Of a stretch of DNA of 64,000 nt, positions 43,474 to 51,166 are shown piece by piece. How positions within the stretch are numbered: the first letter of the stretch is position 1; each line of letters opens with the position of its first letter. The stretch comes from JAFAMS01 sp049520515 (lineage in GTDB: Bacteria > Vulcanimicrobiota > Vulcanimicrobiia > Vulcanimicrobiales > Vulcanimicrobiaceae), in the NCBI GenBank assembly GCA_049520515.1, contig JBEKPS010000005.1, positions 62,001 to 126,000 on the forward strand, written 5' to 3'. A program made the translations under genes and the position numbers. The notes beneath the pieces were generated by a model. It ran no database searches. It saw nothing but the letters and a program-made list of their open reading frames with translations, and had not been told where the DNA came from.

Positions 43474-44853
43474 GTGCCCAACCACGATGCGGATGCGCTC
43501 TTCCGCGAGGCTAAAGAGACCGAGGCCTCCGGCCGGGACTGGGACGCCCAGAACGCCTACTTTGCTGTCCTCGACGTCGAGCCGCATCATTTTGGCGCCC
43601 TCAACAATCTTGGCAATCTCCTCGCGCGCTGCGGACAGTCTGCGGCGGCGATCGCAACGTATCGCGAGGCGCTGACGTGGCACGCCGACAAGCCGCCCGC
43701 GCACGTGAATCTCGGCGTAGCGCTGCTCGAAGGCGGCGATCTCGACGCAGCCCGGCGCGAATTCGAATCAGCGCTCGCACTGGACGCGCATTGTGCCGAG
43801 GCGCATCAGGGAATGAACGCGATCTTCATTAGACTCGGCGATGATGCGACCGCCGATCGCCATCGCGAGCTCGGTTTCCGCAATCGCGGTATCGAGGTCG
43901 TGCCGTATCGCGGCGACAGCCGGCCGGTTGCAAACGTGCTTCTGCTTCTGTCGTCCGCGGGTGGCAACGTAGATCTGCGTCATATCCTCGACGATCATCG
44001 CTACGCGGTCACGAAGCTGTTTGTCGACGCGTCGGATCCGCGTGCGTCGCTTCCCGAACACGATCTCGTATTCAACGCGATCGGCGATGCCGATCGCTGC
44101 GCCGCCGCGCTCGAAAGCGCCGACGTGCTCGTTCGCAATACCGCAAAGCCCATCCTCAACGCGCCGCATTCCGTGCTGCGAACGACGCGGATCGAAAACG
44201 CACGCCGTCTCGGCGCACTGCCCGGCGTCGTTGCTCCGCGAATGCAGTTGTTTTCGCGCGATAGCCTCGGCGCAGATGCCGCGGCGACGCTACTGCAGGC
44301 CGGCTTCGTGTATCCGTTCCTATTGCGGGCACCCGGTCACCATAGCGGCGAGCATTTCGCTCGCATCGAGAGCGCTGCCGGCGTAAAGCCGGCACTCGAT
44401 CGTCTTCCGGGTGCGGACGTCCTCGCCATCGAGTTTCTCGACGCTCGGAAAGTCGACGGGAAAGTTCGCAAATACCGCGCCATGATCATCGGCGGACGCG
44501 TCTATCCGTTGCACCTCGCGATTGCATCAAACTGGATGGTCCACTACTTCGCGGCCGACAATGCGCACGAAGCAACCTACCGTTACGAAGAAGCGGCCTT
44601 TCTCGAATACATGCCCGAAGCGATCGGGCCTGTGGCAACTGCGGCGCTTGATGCGATCGGCGGCGCACTCGGTCTTGACTACGCCGGCGTCGATTTCGGA
44701 CTCGACCGCAACGGAAATCTCTTGCTGTTTGAGGCGAATGCAACAATGACGATCCCACCCGAGCCGATCGAAAAGATCTGGGAATACCGCTGCGGCGCAA
44801 TTCATCGCGCCATTGATGCGGTCGAATCGATGCTAACGCTCGCCAACGCGTAA
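43474..44853 (+). CDS. TPR-ATP-grasp fusion protein (paralogue 1)
   Basis: 459 aa from GTG. N-terminal three or four TPR repeats (ALNNLGNLLARCGQSAAAIATYREAL, AHVNLGVALLEGGDLDAARREFESALALD; ~1-135), a middle Rossmann-like part (VANVLLLLSSAGGNVDL, HDLVFNAIGDADRC), then a RimK-like ATP-grasp domain: FVYPFLLRAPGHHSGEHF, YRAMIIGGRVYPLHLAI, GVDFGLDRNGNLLLFEANATM, where E and N are the usual Mg-ATP ligands. It should form an amide or ester bond on an unknown acid. A second copy lies at 49662-51107. Confidence 0.8.
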   Translation: MPNHDADALFREAKETEASGRDWDAQNAYFAVLDVEPHHFGALNNLGNLLARCGQSAAAIATYREALTWHADKPPAHVNLGVALLEGGDLDAARREFESALALDAHCAEAHQGMNAIFIRLGDDATADRHRELGFRNRGIEVVPYRGDSRPVANVLLLLSSAGGNVDLRHILDDHRYAVTKLFVDASDPRASLPEHDLVFNAIGDADRCAAALESADVLVRNTAKPILNAPHSVLRTTRIENARRLGALPGVVAPRMQLFSRDSLGADAAATLLQAGFVYPFLLRAPGHHSGEHFARIESAAGVKPALDRLPGADVLAIEFLDARKVDGKVRKYRAMIIGGRVYPLHLAIASNWMVHYFAADNAHEATYRYEEAAFLEYMPEAIGPVATAALDAIGGALGLDYAGVDFGLDRNGNLLLFEANATMTIPPEPIEKIWEYRCGAIHRAIDAVESMLTLANA

Positions 44854-44974
44854 CTTCACTTAATTGTTGCATTTTCGGGCTGATCGACGCATCGTTTGGT
44901 TTCGCTTCGAATTTCCGCGCCGGCGAATAACATCAAGAGCACTATTCACTGGGCGCGCGACTATGTCTTCGATG

Positions 44975-45008
44975 AAAACAACCCCAGCATATTGAGCGCC
45001 GGGGTTGT
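44975..45008 (-). terminator. Terminator of the tRNA-Tyr/Gly/Thr cluster
   Basis: ACAACCCC, 15-base loop, GGGGTTGT; on the minus strand followed by TTTTC. It lies 10 bp after tRNA-Thr. The rest of the 44854-45000 gap shows no gene. Confidence 0.7.
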
Positions 45009-45017
45009 CTCGAAACA

Positions 45018-45092
45018 TGGAGCCGCCGATGGGGATTGAACCCATGGTCTCCGCATTACCAATGCGGTGCTTTACCGCTAAGCTACGGCGGC
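45018..45092 (-). tRNA. tRNA-Thr (anticodon GGT)
   Basis: 75 nt with encoded CCA. Acceptor GCCGCCG/CGGCGGC, anticodon stem CCGCA/TGCGG, loop TTGGTAA. Last of a three-tRNA transcript. Confidence 0.97.
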
Positions 45093-45094
45093 GC

Positions 45095-45168
45095 TGGAGC
45101 GGGTGGCGAGAATCGAACTCGCATCTCTTGCTTGGAAGGCAAGGGCATTACCACTATGCAACACCCGC
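45095..45168 (-). tRNA. tRNA-Gly (anticodon TCC)
   Basis: 74 nt with encoded CCA. Acceptor GCGGGTG/CACCCGC, anticodon stem CTTGC/GCAAG, loop CTTCCAA. Two bp from tRNA-Thr. Confidence 0.97.
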
Positions 45169-45179
45169 GCGAAAAAATC

Positions 45180-45267
45180 TGGTGGGCAGGGCTGGATTCG
45201 AACCAGCGTAACGCTTTCGCGTGCCAGATTTACAGTCTGGTGCCTTTAACCACTCGACCACCTACCC
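45180..45267 (-). tRNA. tRNA-Tyr (anticodon GTA)
   Basis: 88 nt with the long class II variable arm (CGCGAAAGCG) and encoded CCA. Acceptor GGGTAGG/CCTGCCC with one G-U pair; loop CTGTAAA. First in the Tyr-Gly-Thr order that precedes tufB in enterobacteria; no tuf gene follows here. Confidence 0.97.
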
Positions 45268-45415
45268 GTGCTTTCATTTAACGTCTGCTCCGGCTGCTCG
45301 GTTGCTCCTCCATCGTGTCCCGCATCGTAAATGGGCGATTGGCGCCATACGGGGGGAAGTGCCCCGCATCCTTGCTAGCGGGCTCCGGCGATCATCCCGA
45401 GCGAATCATCTTGCC

Positions 45416-46231
45416 GTGAGCATTCAACTCTTACCTGAAGTTCGCGGGGTCGATGCATCGCCGGAAGTTCGCGCGGTTTACAACGACATTTGTTCGGTGA
45501 TGGACGTGCCGTTCGTCAACCTCATCCATCGCTATCTGGCGACGATTCCCGGCGCGCTGGAGTACGCATGGTCGCTCGGGCGCGGAGCCTGCCTGGACGG
45601 ACGCATCGACACCTGGGTGACGATCATCAACGCGAACGCCGGTGCCGAAGACACAACCGTGCCCGGGACACGGCTATCGAACGATGCTCGCGCGGCTGCT
45701 CTTCAGATTATCGACGTCTATAATCGCCAGAATCCACGCAACGTCATTATCTTCAGCGCTTTCCTCACGATACTGCGCAGTCCAGATCTGAGCGCGTCGG
45801 ATGACGCACCGCTGCGCTTTCCCCCTCATGACGCTCGCATGTCATCGACAATCCCCGAAATTCCGCGGTTCAAGGATCTCGACGGGCATACGCAAGAGCT
45901 TCTTCTCGAGCTTTCGTCGCTGCAAGAACTCAAAGGCAGTGGCTTGATACCTTCGCTCTATCTGCATCTTGCTACCATACCGGGCGCCGTCGAGGCCACT
46001 TACGACGCGCTCGTGCAACCTCTGCGCGACGGCACTATTGCGAAGCAAACGCAGATTGTTCGCGCGCGTGGAGCATCGCTCGGCGCCGAACTGGTCCCAA
46101 CTCGTCACGCGCTTCCGCGAGCACTCTACGATCGTCGCAATGAGATCGCAAACGTAATTGAATCGTTCACCAAACGCGCAATTCCATCGATGGTCGTCAT
46201 CGGCAACGTTCTCGCGCGCCGATTCTGCTAA
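45416..46231 (+). CDS. DehI-type 2-haloacid dehalogenase family protein
   Basis: 271 aa from GTG 45416; the frame further upstream runs into tRNA-Tyr. It is built of two related halves, as DehI is: VPFVNLIHRYLATIPGALEYAWSLGRG (~25-50) and LIPSLYLHLATIPGAVEATYDALVQPL (~175-200). DehI hydrolyses both enantiomers of 2-haloalkanoic acids with a catalytic Asp. Family assignment is by the two repeats; the actual substrate is unproven and many genomic members are uncharacterised. Confidence 0.75.
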   Translation: MSIQLLPEVRGVDASPEVRAVYNDICSVMDVPFVNLIHRYLATIPGALEYAWSLGRGACLDGRIDTWVTIINANAGAEDTTVPGTRLSNDARAAALQIIDVYNRQNPRNVIIFSAFLTILRSPDLSASDDAPLRFPPHDARMSSTIPEIPRFKDLDGHTQELLLELSSLQELKGSGLIPSLYLHLATIPGAVEATYDALVQPLRDGTIAKQTQIVRARGASLGAELVPTRHALPRALYDRRNEIANVIESFTKRAIPSMVVIGNVLARRFC

Positions 46232-46232
46232 A

Positions 46233-47057
46233 TCAGGCCGGCGCGAGTTGTGCGGCGCGCTCCGAAAGGTCGCTGAACTTCTTCCACACTTCGAGTCGAC
46301 TCTCGTACTCGCTGCGAATCATCGCCACGACACCACTACCGAATAGGATCCGCAACGGCGGGTCGGTCATGTCGACCAACTCGAGGACGACCGGTGCGGT
46401 CGCTTCAGGATCGCCGCGACGCATCGTCGCTCGGCGCGCTTGATGCGCTTCGCGAAGCTTTTCATAAGCGGGCAGTGGATCCGCGTGTACTGCGGATGAC
46501 CCGCCCCAATCCGTCGTGTAACCGCCCGGCTCGATCAGCGTTACCTTGATCCCAAAGTCGCGCACTTCGGCAGCGAGTGATTGCGAAAAGCCTTCGAGCG
46601 CCCATTTCGATGCGTGATAAAGACCGAGATTCGGGAACGCGTTGACGCCGCCGATGGATGACACCTGAATGATATGACCCGAGCGCTGTGCGCGCAGGAT
46701 CGGCAGCACTGCCTGCGTCACCCAAAGCGCGCCGAACACGTTCGTCTCGATTTGCGCGCGGGCTTGCGCCTCATTTACTTCTTCAATCCCACCGAAAAGG
46801 CCGTATCCGGCATTATTGATGACGATGTCGAGTTTGCCGAACCGTTCGTGAGCTCGACGCACCGCTGAATCGACGGCTCCCTTATCAGTAACGTCGAGAG
46901 CGAGGGGCAAAATGTTGTCGCCATACGCTTCAACGAGGGAGTCGAGCGTTTTCACGTTTCTTGCAGTGGCAGCAACTTTGTCGCCGCGTTTCAACGCGGC
47001 CTCAACCCAAACGTGCCCAAAACCGCGAGACGAGCCGGTAACGAACCAAACTTTCAT
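46233..47057 (-). CDS. SDR family oxidoreductase
   Basis: 274 aa from ATG 47057. Classical short-chain dehydrogenase: cofactor loop VTGSSRGFGHVWVEAAL, NNAG motif IVINNAGYGLFGG, catalytic SSIGG and YHASK. Nucleotide preference suggested as NADP by the basic ARN after strand 2. Substrate unknown. A single-gene unit. Confidence 0.9.
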   Translation of the reverse strand: MKVWFVTGSSRGFGHVWVEAALKRGDKVAATARNVKTLDSLVEAYGDNILPLALDVTDKGAVDSAVRRAHERFGKLDIVINNAGYGLFGGIEEVNEAQARAQIETNVFGALWVTQAVLPILRAQRSGHIIQVSSIGGVNAFPNLGLYHASKWALEGFSQSLAAEVRDFGIKVTLIEPGGYTTDWGGSSAVHADPLPAYEKLREAHQARRATMRRGDPEATAPVVLELVDMTDPPLRILFGSGVVAMIRSEYESRLEVWKKFSDLSERAAQLAPA

Positions 47058-47177
47058 GCTACCACCATAATCTCCACAACGAGTGCGTACCTTTTCCACC
47101 TCTGACGTTAACCGGGTGTGAGAATGGGTGGCTCTTTGGGCTTGATTGCCTGCTCTTGCGGGTATCGATGACCCACC

Positions 47178-48650
47178 TTGAAACAATTATCAAAACTCCA
47201 GACACTCGTGGGCCTCTGCACGGCTGTGGCATTCACGCTGACCCTCGGCCTCGCAGCCGAGGCGCAGGTCGCCATCACGATCAACGGCAGCGCCGTCGAC
47301 GTTTCGCCGGGACCGCTCCTCCAAGACGGTCGCGTTTTCGTCCCGCTGCGCGGTGTCTTTGAGAACCTCGGCGCGAGCGTCGTCTACGATAATGGCCAGA
47401 TCAACGCACAGGGTGGCCAAAACACGATCTCGCTGCACATCGGCTCGACACAAGCCGACGTGAACGGCCAACCGCAGACGATCGACGTCGCCCCATTCAT
47501 TGTCGGCGCCAGCACATACGTGCCGCTGCGTTTCATTTCACAAGCTCTCGGCGCTAACGTCTCGTGGGACGAAAACGACCATCTCGTTGCAATCACCATG
47601 AACGGGATGGCGCAAAACGCAGCCCCTCCTCAGGAGCAGCAGTACGTCTCTCAAGCCGATTACGACGTCAATGCGCCGCCGCCGCCGATCCCCGATTATC
47701 AACCACCGCCATGCCCTGATCCCAACTACCTGTGGCAGCCCGGCTACTGGGCGTGGGGCCCCGCCGGCTACTATTGGGTTCCCGGCGTCTGGATCGCAGC
47801 GCCGCAGCCTGGTTACGTCTGGACGCCCGGCTACTGGGCCTGGCAGAACGGCTACTACGGTTTTGTCTCCGGCTATTGGGGCGTCAACGTCGGGTTCTAC
47901 GGCGGCATCAATTACGGCGGCGGTTACTTCGGTAACGGCTTCGTCGGCGGCCGCTGGGAAGGTTCCACGTTCCGCTACAACACCGCAGTACTGCGCGTGA
48001 ACACGACGGTCGTTCGCAACGTCTACGTCGATCGCACCGTCATCAACAACGTCACGGTCAACCGCGTCAGCTACAACGGTGGTCCGCACGGAGTCACGGC
48101 GCGTCCGACATCAACACAGAATTCCTACGCGAGCCAGCATCGTCTGCCGATGACATCCGCCCAAGTGGAGCACATGCACTACGCGGCCGCCGATCGGACA
48201 CTTCTCTCGACTGTGAATCACGGCGCGCCGCCTGTAACGGCTGCAACGCACCCCTTCACCGCTGTGGCGCATCCGGCCGCACCGCCGGTAACAGCGCAGG
48301 ATCGCTCCGCGGCGCAGCACGCTGTCGTGCACCCGGCGGCCGTAGCGCCACCGCAGCGTCCGGCTTACATCGCACCGCATACCGCACAACCACAACACGC
48401 CATCGCGCCGCCTGCAGCGGCCGCAGCACCACACCGGCCGGCTTACACAGCACCGCACACAATGCAACCGGCAGTGCAACAAAAGCCCGCGTATATGGCT
48501 CCGCGCCCGGCGCAAGCACCTGCAGTCCAACATCCGGCCGTGCAGCCGCATCCGATGCAACCACATCCGGCAGCGGTTCAACCCCAGCAGCACGCCGCGC
48601 CGCAAAAGCCGGTAGTGAAGCACACGCCGATACCACACCCTACGCAGTAA
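47178..48650 (+). CDS. Stalk-domain secreted protein with aromatic PGYW repeats
   Basis: 490 aa from TTG. Signal peptide (LVGLCTAVAFTLTLGLAAEA), two stalk (copper amine oxidase N-type) repeats (RVFVPLRGVFENLGASVVYD; STYVPLRFISQALGANVSWD; ~30-135), then W-P-G-x-W repeats (LWQPGYWAWGP, YYWVPGVWI, YVWTPGYWAW, FVSGYWG; ~180-250), a Gly/Tyr stretch, and a long low-complexity Pro/Ala/Gln/His tail (~360-490). It looks like an extended cell-surface or matrix protein. Function unknown. Confidence 0.8.
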   Translation: MKQLSKLQTLVGLCTAVAFTLTLGLAAEAQVAITINGSAVDVSPGPLLQDGRVFVPLRGVFENLGASVVYDNGQINAQGGQNTISLHIGSTQADVNGQPQTIDVAPFIVGASTYVPLRFISQALGANVSWDENDHLVAITMNGMAQNAAPPQEQQYVSQADYDVNAPPPPIPDYQPPPCPDPNYLWQPGYWAWGPAGYYWVPGVWIAAPQPGYVWTPGYWAWQNGYYGFVSGYWGVNVGFYGGINYGGGYFGNGFVGGRWEGSTFRYNTAVLRVNTTVVRNVYVDRTVINNVTVNRVSYNGGPHGVTARPTSTQNSYASQHRLPMTSAQVEHMHYAAADRTLLSTVNHGAPPVTAATHPFTAVAHPAAPPVTAQDRSAAQHAVVHPAAVAPPQRPAYIAPHTAQPQHAIAPPAAAAAPHRPAYTAPHTMQPAVQQKPAYMAPRPAQAPAVQHPAVQPHPMQPHPAAVQPQQHAAPQKPVVKHTPIPHPTQ

Positions 48651-48701
48651 ACAGATCAATCGCGCAGCAACTCACGTGCGCTTTTGAGAATCTTAACCGA
48701 C

Positions 48702-49496
48702 ATGAATCTACGACTTGACGGAAAGACCGCGCTCGTAACCGGCTCAACGGCTGGAATCGGCTACGCGATCGCCGAGGGTCTTGCAGCGCAAGGTGCGCGC
48801 GTGATCGTCAACGGTCGAACGCAAGCGCGTGTTGACGATGCGATCCGCAACATCAAAGCAACGCAATCCAATGCGCAGCTCGTCGGAGCGGTCGCAGATC
48901 TCGGAACTGCAGCCGGCGCCGATCTTCTCGTCAAAGCGCATCCGAACGTCGACGTCCTCGTCAACAACGTCGGCGTTTTCGCGCCGAAGCCGTTTGAAGA
49001 AATTCCGGACGCCGATTGGCTGCGGTTCTTCGAGGTCAACGTCATGCTCGGCGTGCGCCTCGCGCGCGCCTATCTCCCCCAGATGCGCAAAGCGAACTGG
49101 GGGCGCATCATCTTTATCTCGAGCGAGTCAGGCGTGCAAATACCCGTCGAGATGATCCACTACGGCGTCACGAAGACTGCGCAAATCGCGCTTGCACGCG
49201 GCATCGCAGAATCGGTCGCCGGTACCGGCATCACCGTCAACAGCGTGCTCCCGGGTCCGACGAAATCCGAAGGCATCGAAACGTTCGTCGCAGAGCTCGC
49301 GAAGAACGCAGGCATATCCGAAGCCGATTTCGAGAAGCAGTTCTTCGCGACGATGCGTCCGACATCGCTGCTCAAGCGGTTTGCAACGCCAGAAGAGGTC
49401 GCAAACATGGTCGTCTATGTGTGTTCGCCGGCCGCGTCCGCAACGAACGGCGCAGCACTACGCGTCGACGGCGGCGTCATTCGCGCGATTCTCTAG
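48702..49496 (+). CDS. SDR family oxidoreductase (FabG-like)
   Basis: 264 aa from ATG 48702 (a TTG at 48684 is in frame). Cofactor loop VTGSTAGIGYAIAEGLA with NGRTQAR suggesting NADP, NNVGVF, catalytic SSESG and HYGVTKTAQ, C-terminal GAALRVDGGVIR. Resembles 3-oxoacyl-ACP reductase-like enzymes of unknown substrate. Confidence 0.9.
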   Translation: MNLRLDGKTALVTGSTAGIGYAIAEGLAAQGARVIVNGRTQARVDDAIRNIKATQSNAQLVGAVADLGTAAGADLLVKAHPNVDVLVNNVGVFAPKPFEEIPDADWLRFFEVNVMLGVRLARAYLPQMRKANWGRIIFISSESGVQIPVEMIHYGVTKTAQIALARGIAESVAGTGITVNSVLPGPTKSEGIETFVAELAKNAGISEADFEKQFFATMRPTSLLKRFATPEEVANMVVYVCSPAASATNGAALRVDGGVIRAIL

Positions 49497-49651
49497 CCGC
49501 GAATGCGGACTTCGTCGGCTTCGAAATGATGGCCGACCCAATGACCGCGGACGATCACGAACTGTCCCGGCGTGATCCTCGCGCCCGTTGGGTGGATGAC
49601 CGTCCCGTGATGCAACCGCACGCGCATTCCGTGAACGACGAGGCGAGGCAA
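49493..49651 (-). CDS. Small protein resembling a half DUF5666/OB domain
   Basis: 52 aa from TTG 49651, or 44 aa from ATG 49627. It ends TPGQFVIVRGHWVGHHFEADE..., the same G-x-x-V-x-x-RG-x-W-x4-F-x-A pattern as the C-terminus of the exported protein at 12649-13062. No signal peptide. It lies just after the second TPR-ATP-grasp gene on the same strand and overlaps the SDR stop by 3 bp. Real but unassigned, moderate confidence. Confidence 0.45.
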   Translation of the reverse strand: MPRLVVHGMRVRLHHGTVIHPTGARITPGQFVIVRGHWVGHHFEADEVRIRG

Positions 49652-49661
49652 AGTCGAACAA

Positions 49662-51107
49662 TCATGGATTCCGGCCTACGGCGCGAGACTCGCTTCGACC
49701 TATCAGCATCGCGCGAACGGCATCGTAGATGTGTTGCACCGCCGGTAGTCGGTAACGCCACCGTTCGTCTTCGTCCGGCTCGGGAACGATCATCGTCGCA
49801 TTCGCTTCAAAGATAACAACGCGACCTTCAGAATCAATCCCGAAATCGATTCCGCCGTAGTCGAGGCCGAGTACCTCGCGCACCCCTTCGAGCGCACGCA
49901 CCGGGCGCTCACCGATCACGTTTCCGAAATCCGCCAGAAACGCCGCGTCTTCGTCCCGATGCGCGGCGTTCTCGGCCATGTCCGCCGTGAAGTAGTGCAC
50001 CTTCCATTGCTGCGAGACGGCCGCGTGCAGCGGATAAAGTTTCCCATCAACAATCACAACACGATACTTGCGCACTTTCGCGTCAGCGTTTCGGACATCG
50101 AGAAACTCGATCAGCAATAGATCCCTACCCGGGAGCTCCGCTACCGCCGCCGCGAGGTCGCTCTCGGCGCCGACGCGCACGAAAAATTCGCCGGTGTGAA
50201 ATCCGGGTGACCGCAGCAAGATCGGATAGGCGAGTCCAAGCTCGCGTACGATCTCCGCGCCCGAGGCCACTAATCGTGCGCGCGGAATTGAATACGCGCG
50301 CGGCGTCACGACATCATCGAGCGATGCGAGTCGCTGCGCATTGTCCGCGCGACTGGTGAGGCGAACTACTTCTGCGCGGTTCACAACCGGTCGATCGGTG
50401 CGTGCAAAGACGCTTGGCGCAACGTCGAGCAGCGCTGCACACCGCTCCGCATCGCCGATTGCGTTCCAGACCACGTCATGCCCTGGAAGCGGCATGTCCG
50501 GTTCGAGATACTCGATGAAGACTTGCCGCACGTCAAAGGCGCTCGAGCGGAGCAGATCGTGGGCGAAGATGTTCCCGCCGATCAGCGATTCCACGAGCAA
50601 CACCTTAACCGGAGCTCCGGCGTGCTCGAATGGTTTGAGCGCGCTCGGAGCGCGGACGACGGTTGGCCGATGCGCACGTGCGCTCTCGAGATCACCGAGC
50701 CGTTCGAACGCGAGGCTCAGCCCCTCGTGCGCCTTCGGGCTCGCTTCGTCGATGGCAAGTGCCTTCTCGAAATGCGCGCGCGCCTGCGCGAAATCGCCTT
50801 CCGTTAAATAGAGGCTCGCAAGGTTGGTGAGACCGACAGCGTCCTCGGGATGCCATTTGACGGCCTCGAGGAGCGCAGTCATCGCGGGCTTGCGCAGACC
50901 ACCCGCGAACAGAAACATCCCGAAGTCGTTGAGGAAGCCAAAATTCGTTGGGTCCGCCGCGATTAGCTCCATGAACGCCGCCTGAGCTTCTTCACGACGG
51001 CCGAGCACGCTGAGAAAACACGCACGCTGATGCCGCGGCATAAGCAGCTGTCGGGGCGCTTCGAGGAACCGCTCGACGTCGAGGTACGCCGCTTGACGAG
51101 CCGTCAT
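49662..51107 (-). CDS. TPR-ATP-grasp fusion protein (paralogue 2)
   Basis: 481 aa, same plan as the protein at 43474-44853: TPR repeats (NFGFLNDFGMFLFAGGLRKP, DAVGLTNLASLYLTEGDF, ARAHFEKALAIDEASPKAHEGL; ~25-150), middle part with VKVLLVESLIGGNIFAHDLL and HDVVWNAIGDAERC, then ATP-grasp (YPILLRSPGFHTGEFFVRVG, KYRVVIVDGKLYPLHAAVS, GGIDFGIDSEGRVVIFEANATM). The two paralogues agree closely in the second half, so they probably act on similar substrates. Divergent from the STAND gene with 59 bp between. Confidence 0.8.
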   Translation of the reverse strand: MTARQAAYLDVERFLEAPRQLLMPRHQRACFLSVLGRREEAQAAFMELIAADPTNFGFLNDFGMFLFAGGLRKPAMTALLEAVKWHPEDAVGLTNLASLYLTEGDFAQARAHFEKALAIDEASPKAHEGLSLAFERLGDLESARAHRPTVVRAPSALKPFEHAGAPVKVLLVESLIGGNIFAHDLLRSSAFDVRQVFIEYLEPDMPLPGHDVVWNAIGDAERCAALLDVAPSVFARTDRPVVNRAEVVRLTSRADNAQRLASLDDVVTPRAYSIPRARLVASGAEIVRELGLAYPILLRSPGFHTGEFFVRVGAESDLAAAVAELPGRDLLLIEFLDVRNADAKVRKYRVVIVDGKLYPLHAAVSQQWKVHYFTADMAENAAHRDEDAAFLADFGNVIGERPVRALEGVREVLGLDYGGIDFGIDSEGRVVIFEANATMIVPEPDEDERWRYRLPAVQHIYDAVRAMLIGRSESRAVGRNP

Positions 51108-51166
51108 CCCACCCCTCTTCGGACCGTGCCGGGTAAGACGCTGCCGAGCTGCGAATTCTCCAGAGC

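Noticed and set aside
45390..45405. Third REP-like copy (ATCATCCCGAGCGAATC) before the dehI start
   Set aside because: Only one 13-base end matches and the other end is missing; may be chance.
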